Part shown: positions 1-5,440 of the stretch, piece by piece | How the letters are laid out: each line of letters opens with the position of its first letter | How positions within the stretch are numbered: the first letter of the stretch is position 1 | NCBI GenBank assembly: GCA_039591615.1 | Contig: JBDHDH010000121.1 | Coordinates: forward strand, 1 to 10,382 | Source of the DNA: JBDHDH01 sp039591615 | GTDB lineage: Bacteria; Gemmatimonadota; Gemmatimonadetes; Gemmatimonadales; GWC2-71-9 | DNA: 10,382 nucleotides | Reading direction: 5' to 3' | Made by a program: the position numbers and the translations under genes | The notes under the pieces: generated by a model | The model's input: only the letters and a program-made list of their open reading frames with translations | What the model was told of the DNA's origin: nothing | Databases searched by the model: none

Positions 1-198
1 AGGGACACCTTAGCGGGATGTGTCGCACCGAGGAGTGGCGGTACCGGATGGCTGAAGGTATTCGCTGCAAACCGGAGCGCAAGCGTCGGGATTAATGGTT
101 GCGGTGGTTAAGAGTTGCAATCGGTAGGCGAACATACGCGCTGGTGCTGTTAAGAAGCGAAAGCCGGAACGAGCGCTAACTCGCTGAGGCTCTTGCGA
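1..198. other. Left-edge non-coding stretch 3' of the tRNA pair
   Basis: This is the sequence downstream of tRNA-Trp on the minus strand. I see no convincing gene in it: the reading frames are short, lack a Shine-Dalgarno sequence and resemble no known protein. In many bacteria tRNA-Trp is followed by secE and nusG; translation of these 198 bases shows no SecE-like helix, so that linkage is absent here or lies beyond the edge. I see no clear hairpin with a T-run ending the tRNA transcript either. Confidence 0.5.
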
Positions 199-271
199 CA
201 GGCCGGGCAGGACTCGAACCTGCAACCCCCGGTTTTGGAGACCGGTGCTCTACCAATTGAGCTACGAGCCT
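199..271 (-). tRNA. tRNA-Trp (anticodon CCA)
   Basis: This is a 73-base cloverleaf on the minus strand. The D arm is GCTC/GAGC with an AATTGGTA loop. The anticodon arm is CCGGT-CTCCAAA-ACCGG, giving anticodon CCA (reads UGG, tryptophan). The T arm is GCAGG-TTCGAGT-CCTGC, and the discriminator base is G73. The D loop and anticodon arm match the usual bacterial tRNA-Trp closely. The acceptor stem (AGGCTCG with CCGGCCT) has a U5-G68 wobble and a C6-C67 mismatch, which is unusual. No 3' CCA is encoded, so a CCA-adding enzyme must supply it. It lies 112 bases downstream of tRNA-His on the same strand and is probably co-transcribed with it. Confidence 0.95.
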
Positions 272-296
272 ACACCACCCCCAACCACACTCCCCC

Positions 297-360
297 ATCA
301 GTGATCGGTGAATCAGTTACGAACCCCGAACCGATTGCCGGCCCTGATCACTGATCACGC
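297..360. repeat. Inverted repeat of heptamers between the two tRNA genes
   Basis: ATCAGTGATC at 297-306 is exactly complementary to GATCACTGAT at 346-355, making a perfect 10-bp inverted repeat with a 39-base loop. Read as heptamers, the plus strand gives CAGTGAT and CGGTGAA (299-312), and the minus strand gives GCGTGAT and CAGTGAT (360 down to 347). These resemble the CAGTGAG units of the array at 4346. In the tRNA transcript the element would form a hairpin between tRNA-His and tRNA-Trp. It could be a processing signal or a copy of a dispersed repeat; its function is unknown. Confidence 0.6.
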
Positions 361-383
361 GGGCGGCCCGGTTGGCCGGGCAG

Positions 384-458
384 GGTGGCTGACGGGGATC
401 GAACCCGCAACCTCCGGAGCCACAGTCCGGCGCTCTGACCGATTGAGCTACAGCCACC
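384..458 (-). tRNA. tRNA-His (anticodon GTG)
   Basis: This is a 74-base cloverleaf plus the extra G(-1) at position 458 that is typical of tRNA-His and pairs with discriminator C73 (position 384). The acceptor stem GTGGCTG/CAGCCAC is fully paired. The anticodon arm is CCGGA-CTGTGGC-TCCGG, with anticodon GTG (reads CAC and CAU). The T arm is GCGGG-TTCGATC-CCCGT, with one G-U pair. No CCA is encoded. The G(-1)/C73 pair is the main identity element for histidyl-tRNA synthetase and supports the assignment. It is first in a two-tRNA unit with tRNA-Trp. Confidence 0.96.
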
Positions 459-487
459 ACGGCCCCGCCCCACAGGGCGAGCAATGG

Positions 488-516
488 AACCTACTGGCCC
501 TCGATTGGAGGGTCAA
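488..516 (-). promoter_or_regulatory. Predicted promoter of the tRNA-His/tRNA-Trp unit
   Basis: On the minus strand a -35 box TTGACC (516-511) and a -10 box TAGGTT (493-488) are separated by exactly 17 bases. This would start transcription near position 481, giving a leader of about 23 bases before tRNA-His. The -35 box matches consensus at 5 of 6 positions; the -10 keeps the important T1, A2 and T6. The spacer contains the inverted repeat CCCTC-GATTG-GAGGG (498-512). The call rests on box sequence, spacing and position only. Confidence 0.5.
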
Positions 517-563
517 CAGAAATTAGATGGCCTGAGACCCTCACCACACCGCCGTCGGGAGAA

Positions 564-593
564 GCGGGAGACTCGGCCGATCGCGGCTCCCGC
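564..593 (-). terminator. Hairpin immediately after the gpmA stop codon
   Basis: Reading the minus strand, GCGGGAG (593-587) pairs perfectly with CTCCCGC (570-564) across a 16-base loop, starting at the base after the gpmA TAG stop (596-594). It is followed by TTCTCCC rather than a run of U, so it is at best a weak intrinsic terminator. It could instead stabilise the mRNA 3' end. If it does not terminate, gpmA transcripts would read into the downstream tRNA genes. Confidence 0.3.
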
Positions 594-1349
594 CTACCCC
601 ACCGATCCGGCCTTTCCCTGCGCCGCCACCGCCTGCTGCGCCGCCTTGACCGCCTCAGGATCACCCAGGTAGTAGCTCTGCACCGCCCGAAGATCGTTGT
701 CCAACTCGTAGACCAGCGGGATCCCCGTGGGGATGTTGAGCCCGACGATCTCCTCGTCCGAGATGCCGTCCAGGTACTTCACCAGCGCCCTGAGGCTGTT
801 GCCGTGGGCCGAGATCAGCACCCGCTCACCACCCAACACCGCCGGGGCGATGGTCTCCTTCCAATAAGGAAGGAACCGCGTCACCGTGTCCTTGAGGCAC
901 TCGGTGCGGGGAACCTCATCGGGCCGGAGGCGCGCATACCGGGGATCGTGCTTGGGGTGTCGCGGATCGTCCGGCTCGAGCGCCGGCGGGCGGATGTCGT
1001 AGCTCCGCCGCCAGAGCTTCACCTGCTGCTCCCCGTGCTTGGCGGCGGTCTCCGCCTTGTTGAGGCCCTGGAGGGCCCCGTAGTGCCGCTCGTTGAGCCG
1101 CCAGCTGCGGTACACTGGGATCCACATGAGGTCCATCTCCTCCTGGACGATCCACAGTGTCTTGATAGCGCGCTGGAGGACAGACGTGTACGCCACGTCG
1201 AATGTGAGCCCCTCAGCCAGAAGCGTCCGGCCGGCTTCCTCCGCCTCTTGCACCCCCCTCTCCGTCAACCCCACGTCGGTCCAACCGGTGAACCTGTTCT
1301 CCTTGTTCCACGTACTCTCGCCGTGACGTAACAAAACGAGACGTTTCAT
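594..1349 (-). CDS. gpmA: 2,3-bisphosphoglycerate-dependent phosphoglycerate mutase
   Basis: The product interconverts 3-phosphoglycerate and 2-phosphoglycerate in glycolysis and gluconeogenesis in the cytoplasm, through a phosphohistidine intermediate. The 251-residue protein has the normal GpmA length. The catalytic LLRHGES motif places the phosphorylated histidine at residue 9, and a second histidine sits in SAHGNSLR (His182). Arg60 lies in the TSVLQRA segment, and Glu87 and Tyr90 lie in LNERHYG, a signature of this branch of the histidine phosphatase superfamily. The central segment with KLWRRSYDIRPP is also typical of GpmA rather than of short phosphatases. The ATG at 1349 places the motif at the expected distance from the N-terminus; GGTGAGGG lies directly upstream, too close to be an ideal ribosome binding site. 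The C-terminal tail is alanine-rich and unremarkable. The gene diverges from the barrel gene at 1657. Confidence 0.96.
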   Translation of the reverse strand: MKRLVLLRHGESTWNKENRFTGWTDVGLTERGVQEAEEAGRTLLAEGLTFDVAYTSVLQRAIKTLWIVQEEMDLMWIPVYRSWRLNERHYGALQGLNKAETAAKHGEQQVKLWRRSYDIRPPALEPDDPRHPKHDPRYARLRPDEVPRTECLKDTVTRFLPYWKETIAPAVLGGERVLISAHGNSLRALVKYLDGISDEEIVGLNIPTGIPLVYELDNDLRAVQSYYLGDPEAVKAAQQAVAAQGKAGSVG

Positions 1350-1656
1350 CCCTCACCACCGTAGCCAGCCAGCTCCAGTTGCCCTCCTCCGTCCACCCAC
1401 CGATTTCCCCGAGGAAAGATAACGGCCACGGCACGGCCTGACGAAACCCTTACACGGTACGGACTGTTTTCATACCCGACGGAGACTGGCCCATCACCGC
1501 CAAGCGAAGAATCCCCAGTAGATTCACCGCCTCGGTACCTCACGGAGCGTAGAAGCAACCTTTTGGAGCTCGAGGGCGTCTAACCCTTCGAAACCACACC
1601 ACAGGCAGTTCGTAGTGACTGATAGTCGCCAGGCCTTGCATCGGGAGGGAGGACCA
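1350..1656. other. Divergent intergenic region between gpmA and the barrel gene
   Basis: These 307 bases separate two divergent genes and must hold at least one promoter for each. I cannot point to a confident -35/-10 pair for either direction. A moderately A/T-rich patch around 1440-1480 is the likeliest place. Reading frames here are short or extend from the flanking genes; an in-frame GTG at 1615 could extend the barrel protein by 14 residues but has no ribosome binding site. I see no tandem repeat or strong hairpin. Confidence 0.5.
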
Positions 1657-4335
1657 GTGACCGCAACCAACGGTGAGCGGTGCCAAGCGGGCTCGAGCTG
1701 GCTTTTCGCCGCGGGAGGGGTGGCGATCGCCGGACTGGTGGCACTGTCCACACCAGCCCAGGCCCAACTGTCAAAGGACGGCTTGCGCCGACTCCCAGCG
1801 TCCGCTGAGGTCGCCACGGCGATCCGGGCAATTCCGAGCGCCCCGAGTATCGACGGCATGTTGGACGATGAGGCATGGCTGTCCGCCCCGGTCATCTCCG
1901 ACTTCATCCAACGGGATCCCGACGAAGGAGAGCCGGCCACGGAGCGTACCGAAGCCAAGATCCTGTACACCGACAACGCGCTCTTCGTAGGCATTCGGGC
2001 ATTCGACTCGAGGGCGAGCGAGATCAAGGCGAACCTCACCCGCCGCGACGAATGGTCACCGTCCGACTGGATCAGCATCATGATCGATTCGTACTACGAT
2101 CGTCGGACGGCCTTCGAGTTCTCGGTGAACCCAGCGGGCGTGAAGCTCGACATCTATCGCTACGATGACAACGACGAGGATCGGGGCTGGGACGCGGTGT
2201 GGGACGTAGCCACGAGCCTGGACGCCGAAGGATGGACCGCGGAGTTTCGGATTCCCTGGAGCCAGCTCCGGTTCGGCAACGGCCACGAGCAGCGCTTCGG
2301 ATTCAACATCTACCGCCGTATCAATCGGCTCAACGAGGAGCAGTACTGGAAGCTGCTCCCAAAGAACGAATCTGGATTCGTCTCGAAGTTCGGAGACCTC
2401 ATCGGGATCGAGGGCATCGAACCTCCCCGTCGGGTGGAGATCATGCCCTACATTTCCTCCACCAGCGCATTCGAGCCTGCCGAGAGCGGCAATCCCTTTC
2501 GGACGGGCAGCGACCAGAACGCGGCGATCGGCGCTGATATCAACGTGGGCGTGACCTCGAACCTCACGCTCAACGCCACGATCAACCCCGACTTCGGTCA
2601 GGTCGAGGCGGACCCGGCGGTCGTCAACCTCAGCGCGTTCGAGACGTTCTTCCCGGAAAAGCGGCCTTTCTTCAATGAGGGAATCGACGTCTTCAAGTTC
2701 TCCATCGGCGGGCGGGAGCAGCTGTTTTATACTCGGCGGATCGGCCGGGCCCCGCAGGGGTCAGCGGATGATCGGGGCGGCTACGCCCAGACCATCGACC
2801 ACTCGACCATCCTCGGCGCGGCGAAGCTCTCGGGGAAGACCTCGGGCGGCTGGACACTGGGCTTCCTCGGGGCGCTGACGGCCGAGGAGAAGGCGAGTGC
2901 CGTCGACTCGGTGGGCGTGCAACACCGAGACGCGGTGGAGCCTCGCACGTCCTATTTCGTGGGGCGGCTGGCGAAGGACTTCCGGGATGGCTTCACGCAG
3001 GTTGGGCTGTTCGGCGCCGCCACCAACCGCTCCATTCCGGAGAACCTCCAGGATTTGCGGAGTGCGGCGTATACCGGCGGCATCAACTGGAGCCACCGCT
3101 TCAAGGACGACGCCTACGCGATCGAGGGCTATGTCGTCGGAAGTCATGTGCGCGGTTCAGCGGAGGCCATTGAAGACACACAGCGTTCCTCGGCGCGCTA
3201 TTTCCAGCGTCCAGATGCCGATCACGTGAGCCTCGATCCCACGCGGACTTCGCTGTCTGGGTTCGGCGGGAATGTCGAGGTGGCCAAGAAGAAAGGCAAT
3301 TGGCGGGGCAGCGCCGCATTCGAGACTCGTTCTCCGGGTCTCGAGCTGAACGACCTCGGGTTTCAGCGCACTGCCGACCGGCATTTCCAGTATGTCTGGC
3401 TGCAGCGTCGCTGGCTCGAGCCGGGCACGGTCTTCCGGCGGTTCTACGTCAACGTCAACCAGTATTCCGCCTGGACGTATGGCGGAGAACGCCGGTTCAT
3501 GGGCGGGAACCTGAACGGCAACTACACGCTGGCAAATTATTGGGGTGGCTGGTGGGGACTGGAGCGCAGCTTCAGCTCGCTCGCGGTCGGCGGCACTCGA
3601 GGTGGTCCGGCTATCACCAGCCCCGGCGGATGGAATGGGTGGGGTGGCATCGAAACGGATGATCGCAAAGACATTCGCGGAAGCGTGGGCGGTTGGTTCT
3701 TCATTCAGGACGAGAACGACAGCTGGGGGAACGGCATCCACGCCAACATCTCCATTCGCCCCACCTCCAACGTGGATTTCTCAATCGGGCCCGATCTGTT
3801 CCGGCAGTTTGACAGCTGGCAATATCTCCAGACAGACGAGATCCTTGGCACCGAACATTACACGTTCGGCGAGCTCAGCCAGACGACACTCAGCATGACG
3901 TTCCGGGGCAACGTGACATTCACGCCGGACCTCTCACTCCAGCTCTATGCCGAGCCCTTCGTCTCGACCGGCGACTACGTCGGCTACAAGGAAGTGACAA
4001 ATTCCGGAGCGGCCCGATTCGACGACCAGTTCGACGTGTTCGGTCTCGACCGAATCATCGACGACCAGGGCGAGATCTTCATCGATCTGGACAGAGACGG
4101 ATCCGGCGACATCGAGCTTGGTAACCCCGACTTCACGTTCCTGTCGTTCCGGTCGAACGTCGTGCTGCGGTGGGAATACAAACTCGGCTCCACCATCTTC
4201 TTCGTGTGGCAGCACAACCGGAGCGACGACAACCACAACAACCGGTTCCGGGCGGGAAAAAGCTTCGGCGAGATCTTCGAAGCACCAGCAGAGAACCGGC
4301 TCGTCGTGAAGATCAACTACTGGCTGAGCCTGTAG
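1657..4335 (+). CDS. Secreted CBM9-like/DUF5916 outer-membrane beta-barrel protein
   Basis: The 892-residue product has a signal peptide (hydrophobic core about residues 14-33, cleavage predicted after AQA at 36). A CBM9-like beta-sandwich follows at about 55-250, with SIDGMLDDEAW at its start and AEFRIPWSQLRF near its end. The DUF5916 signature NPDFGQVEADPAVVNLSAF followed by ETFFPEKRPFF lies at about 309-345. The rest is rich in alternating aromatic strands and ends in INYWLSL, consistent with an outer-membrane barrel. Related proteins carry the same layout; the natural ligand is not established, though the CBM9-like domain suggests glycan binding. An acidic loop DLDRDGSGD (810-818) resembles a calcium-binding loop. 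I chose GTG at 1657 because GGGAGGGAGG (1643-1652) lies five bases upstream and the signal peptide then has normal length. The gene is monocistronic and followed by a heptamer array. Family confidence is high; function is unknown. Confidence 0.88.
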   Translation: MTATNGERCQAGSSWLFAAGGVAIAGLVALSTPAQAQLSKDGLRRLPASAEVATAIRAIPSAPSIDGMLDDEAWLSAPVISDFIQRDPDEGEPATERTEAKILYTDNALFVGIRAFDSRASEIKANLTRRDEWSPSDWISIMIDSYYDRRTAFEFSVNPAGVKLDIYRYDDNDEDRGWDAVWDVATSLDAEGWTAEFRIPWSQLRFGNGHEQRFGFNIYRRINRLNEEQYWKLLPKNESGFVSKFGDLIGIEGIEPPRRVEIMPYISSTSAFEPAESGNPFRTGSDQNAAIGADINVGVTSNLTLNATINPDFGQVEADPAVVNLSAFETFFPEKRPFFNEGIDVFKFSIGGREQLFYTRRIGRAPQGSADDRGGYAQTIDHSTILGAAKLSGKTSGGWTLGFLGALTAEEKASAVDSVGVQHRDAVEPRTSYFVGRLAKDFRDGFTQVGLFGAATNRSIPENLQDLRSAAYTGGINWSHRFKDDAYAIEGYVVGSHVRGSAEAIEDTQRSSARYFQRPDADHVSLDPTRTSLSGFGGNVEVAKKKGNWRGSAAFETRSPGLELNDLGFQRTADRHFQYVWLQRRWLEPGTVFRRFYVNVNQYSAWTYGGERRFMGGNLNGNYTLANYWGGWWGLERSFSSLAVGGTRGGPAITSPGGWNGWGGIETDDRKDIRGSVGGWFFIQDENDSWGNGIHANISIRPTSNVDFSIGPDLFRQFDSWQYLQTDEILGTEHYTFGELSQTTLSMTFRGNVTFTPDLSLQLYAEPFVSTGDYVGYKEVTNSGAARFDDQFDVFGLDRIIDDQGEIFIDLDRDGSGDIELGNPDFTFLSFRSNVVLRWEYKLGSTIFFVWQHNRSDDNHNNRFRAGKSFGEIFEAPAENRLVVKINYWLSL

Positions 4336-4345
4336 GAGAAGCAGT

Positions 4346-4422
4346 CAGTGAGCAGTGAGCAGTGAGCAGTGAGCAGTGAGCAGTGAGCAGTGAGCAGTGA
4401 GAAACGAGGCGTAAGGGGTAAG
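4346..4422 (+). repeat. Tandem heptamer array, eight perfect plus three decayed units
   Basis: CAGTGAG is repeated eight times without error from 4346 to 4401. In the same seven-base register it continues as AAACGAG, GCGTAAG and GGGTAAG to 4422. The array begins 10 bases after the stop codon of the barrel gene. A period of seven excludes a coding amino-acid repeat in a single frame. Perfect units beside decayed ones suggest recent slippage expansion. It resembles in kind the short tandem heptanucleotide repeats (STRR) described in heterocystous cyanobacteria, but the unit differs. Confidence 0.95.
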
Positions 4423-4472
4423 GTGGGTCGCCGTGGCACCACCTTCCTAGTCCTTACCCCTCATTGTTCACC
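4414..4472. repeat. Inverted repeat facing the heptamer array
   Basis: AGGGGTAAGG (4414-4423) is perfectly complementary to CCTTACCCCT (4452-4461). On the minus strand the right arm reads CGGTGAA, CAATGAG, GGGTAAG in consecutive heptamers (4472 down to 4452), so it is an inverted copy of the array's end. Inside the loop, AAGGTGG (4420-4426) can pair with CCACCTT (4439-4445). This competes for four bases with the outer stem, so two alternative hairpins are possible. It may serve as a transcript-end structure for the barrel gene, or it may be part of a small repetitive element. Confidence 0.75.
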
Positions 4473-4477
4473 GGCAG

Positions 4478-4618
4478 TCACCGGCGTCCGAATAGCCGGA
4501 CGACCGCCCTCCGTCCTCCGATCGTCCGCGCGTCGTACCAGAATTCGACACTCCGGATGCACATCCCGTTACCGCCGCAAGCAAGACGAGCCTGGACGGC
4601 CATCCAAGGGACTTTCAT
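4478..4618 (-). CDS. Small ORF of 46 codons behind a perfect ribosome binding site
   Basis: The minus strand has ATG at 4618 preceded by AAGGAGGTG with a five-base spacer, the strongest ribosome binding site in the window. The frame runs to TGA at 4480-4478. The peptide begins MKVPWMAVQAR, has two cysteines at 14 and 20 inside ACGGNGMC, an aromatic cluster FWY at 26-28, and an arginine-rich C-terminus (five arginines in the last 11 residues, ending GRR). It is strongly basic, with no clear signal peptide or membrane segment. I do not recognise it. It is the only reading frame in this gap with a good initiation site. It could be a real small protein, a leader peptide, a modified-peptide precursor, or a chance frame. 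No dedicated promoter is evident upstream. Codon third positions are only moderately GC-rich. Confidence 0.4.
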   Translation of the reverse strand: MKVPWMAVQARLACGGNGMCIRSVEFWYDARTIGGRRAVVRLFGRR

Positions 4619-4623
4619 CGTTT

Positions 4624-4632
4624 CACCTCCTT
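4624..4632 (-). promoter_or_regulatory. Perfect Shine-Dalgarno sequence for the 46-codon ORF
   Basis: AAGGAGGTG on the minus strand matches the anti-Shine-Dalgarno 3' end of 16S rRNA over nine bases and lies five bases before an ATG. No other gene in this window has such a complete site; most have weak or no recognisable one. This is the main reason for taking the following small frame seriously. Confidence 0.5.
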
Positions 4633-4700
4633 GCACGTACCTTTCGCCCCTTCGTGCGCATGGTCGCCCAGCATCTAGCGTGAGGGGCAGCAGGCGTCGG

Positions 4701-4750
4701 AAGGGACTTCGGGAATCACCCGAAACCCTTCTCGCCTCGTACCGTATAGT
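4701..4750 (+). promoter_or_regulatory. Inverted repeat and -10 box upstream of the VTT gene
   Basis: A 30-base inverted repeat (4701-4730) has an inner stem TTCGGG/CCCGAA (4708-4713 with 4719-4724, loop AATCA) and an outer stem AAGGG/CCCTT, separated by AC on one side and A on the other. Fifteen bases further on, TATAGT (4745-4750) matches the -10 consensus at five of six positions and would start transcription near 4757, 38 bases before the GTG start. No good -35 box is present; the inverted repeat covers that place. This is the arrangement expected of a repressor or activator site. Neither side has a U-run, so a terminator is less likely. Confidence 0.4.
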
Positions 4751-4794
4751 CGTAGCATAACCGCCAAGCTCGATCCCACTGGGGAGTCACAGCC

Positions 4795-5388
4795 GTGCTC
4801 GACACGATCGCGCAGATCATCGAACAGTCCGGAGCGTGGATGTATCTCCTCGCACCGCTGTTCATGGTAGTCGTGGCGGTCCTTCCCATCCCAGCCGAGA
4901 TCCCGGCGATGCTCAACGGCATGATCTTCGGCACCGTCGTGGGGGGGGTGATTACGTGGAGCGGAGCGGTGGTCGGCGCCGTGATCAGCTTCGAGCTGGC
5001 GTGCCGGTTCGGACGCCCGCTGGCCGAGAGGCTGGCCTCCAGGGAGACCCTGGCGAAGACCGATCGTGTGGCCCTGTCCGCCGGGTGGCCGGCGCTTGTG
5101 GCAGCCAGGCTGTTCCCCCTCATCGCCTTCACGGCGTTGAACTGGGGCGCCGGTCTCACCGCGATTCCCCGCTGGACCTTCGTCTGGACAACGGCTCTCG
5201 GCATCGTCCCCGGCGTAATCCTCTTCACCGCGTCCGGGAGCGGCCTGGCCGCGTTCTACCGGCGCAACCCGGGTATCTTGCCGCTCCTGGTGGCACTGCT
5301 CGCTGTGGTGGTGGTATTCACGGTCTACCGCTACCGCCGTGGCCGGGGGAGAACGGGGGCCGTGGCGGGGCTCGAGGGCTCGGAGTAG
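4795..5388 (+). CDS. VTT-domain (TVP38/TMEM64, DedA-related) membrane protein
   Basis: The 197-residue integral membrane protein belongs to the VTT/SNARE-associated superfamily, members of which move or scramble lipids such as undecaprenyl phosphate across membranes. The substrate here is unknown. The family core is visible as PIPAEIPAMLNGMIFG (31-46) with following glycines, then RLFPLIAFTALNWGAGL (105-121), whose arginine and prolines are conserved in the two re-entrant loops. An IPRWTFVWTTALGIVPG segment follows, and a last hydrophobic helix spans about 161-178 before a basic RYRRGRGR tail. The start is GTG at 4795, with GGGGAG at 4781-4786 as ribosome binding site. The gene stands alone, converges on hemH and has an inverted repeat at its likely promoter. 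Some mercury and metal-resistance loci carry related proteins, but nothing here shows such a role. Confidence 0.88.
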   Translation: MLDTIAQIIEQSGAWMYLLAPLFMVVVAVLPIPAEIPAMLNGMIFGTVVGGVITWSGAVVGAVISFELACRFGRPLAERLASRETLAKTDRVALSAGWPALVAARLFPLIAFTALNWGAGLTAIPRWTFVWTTALGIVPGVILFTASGSGLAAFYRRNPGILPLLVALLAVVVVFTVYRYRRGRGRTGAVAGLEGSE

Positions 5389-5395
5389 ACTGCGC

Positions 5396-5415
5396 GGGGG
5401 GTGCCCAGCGCCCCC
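5396..5415. terminator. G/C hairpin between convergent VTT and hemH genes
   Basis: A run of G (5396-5400) can pair with a run of C (5411-5415) around a ten-base loop in the 52-base gap between the two convergent stop codons. On the plus strand it is followed by TGTTGT, only a weak U-rich tail. It is placed correctly for a bidirectional terminator, but the short homopolymeric stem makes the call tentative. Confidence 0.35.
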
Positions 5416-5440
5416 TGTTGTCCGAACTCACCGAACCATC

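Noticed and set aside
76..198. Possible secE or other short gene after tRNA-Trp
   Set aside because: The 41-codon minus-strand frame has no ribosome binding site and its translation is unlike SecE or any protein I know.
1524..2081. Open frame of 185 codons on the minus strand
   Set aside because: It lies opposite the signal peptide and CBM9-like region of the barrel gene, has no protein-like motifs and no ribosome binding site.
4346..4422. CRISPR array
   Set aside because: The units are seven bases long and directly adjacent, with no spacers.
4390..4683. Plus-strand frame of 97 codons in the gap after the barrel gene
   Set aside because: It starts inside the heptamer array, its composition looks like random translation of GC-rich DNA, it has no ribosome binding site, and it conflicts with the better-supported small frame on the other strand.
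4336..4794. Insertion sequence or transposon remnant carrying the repeats
   Set aside because: There is no transposase fragment, no matching terminal repeats spanning the interval, and no target-site duplication visible.
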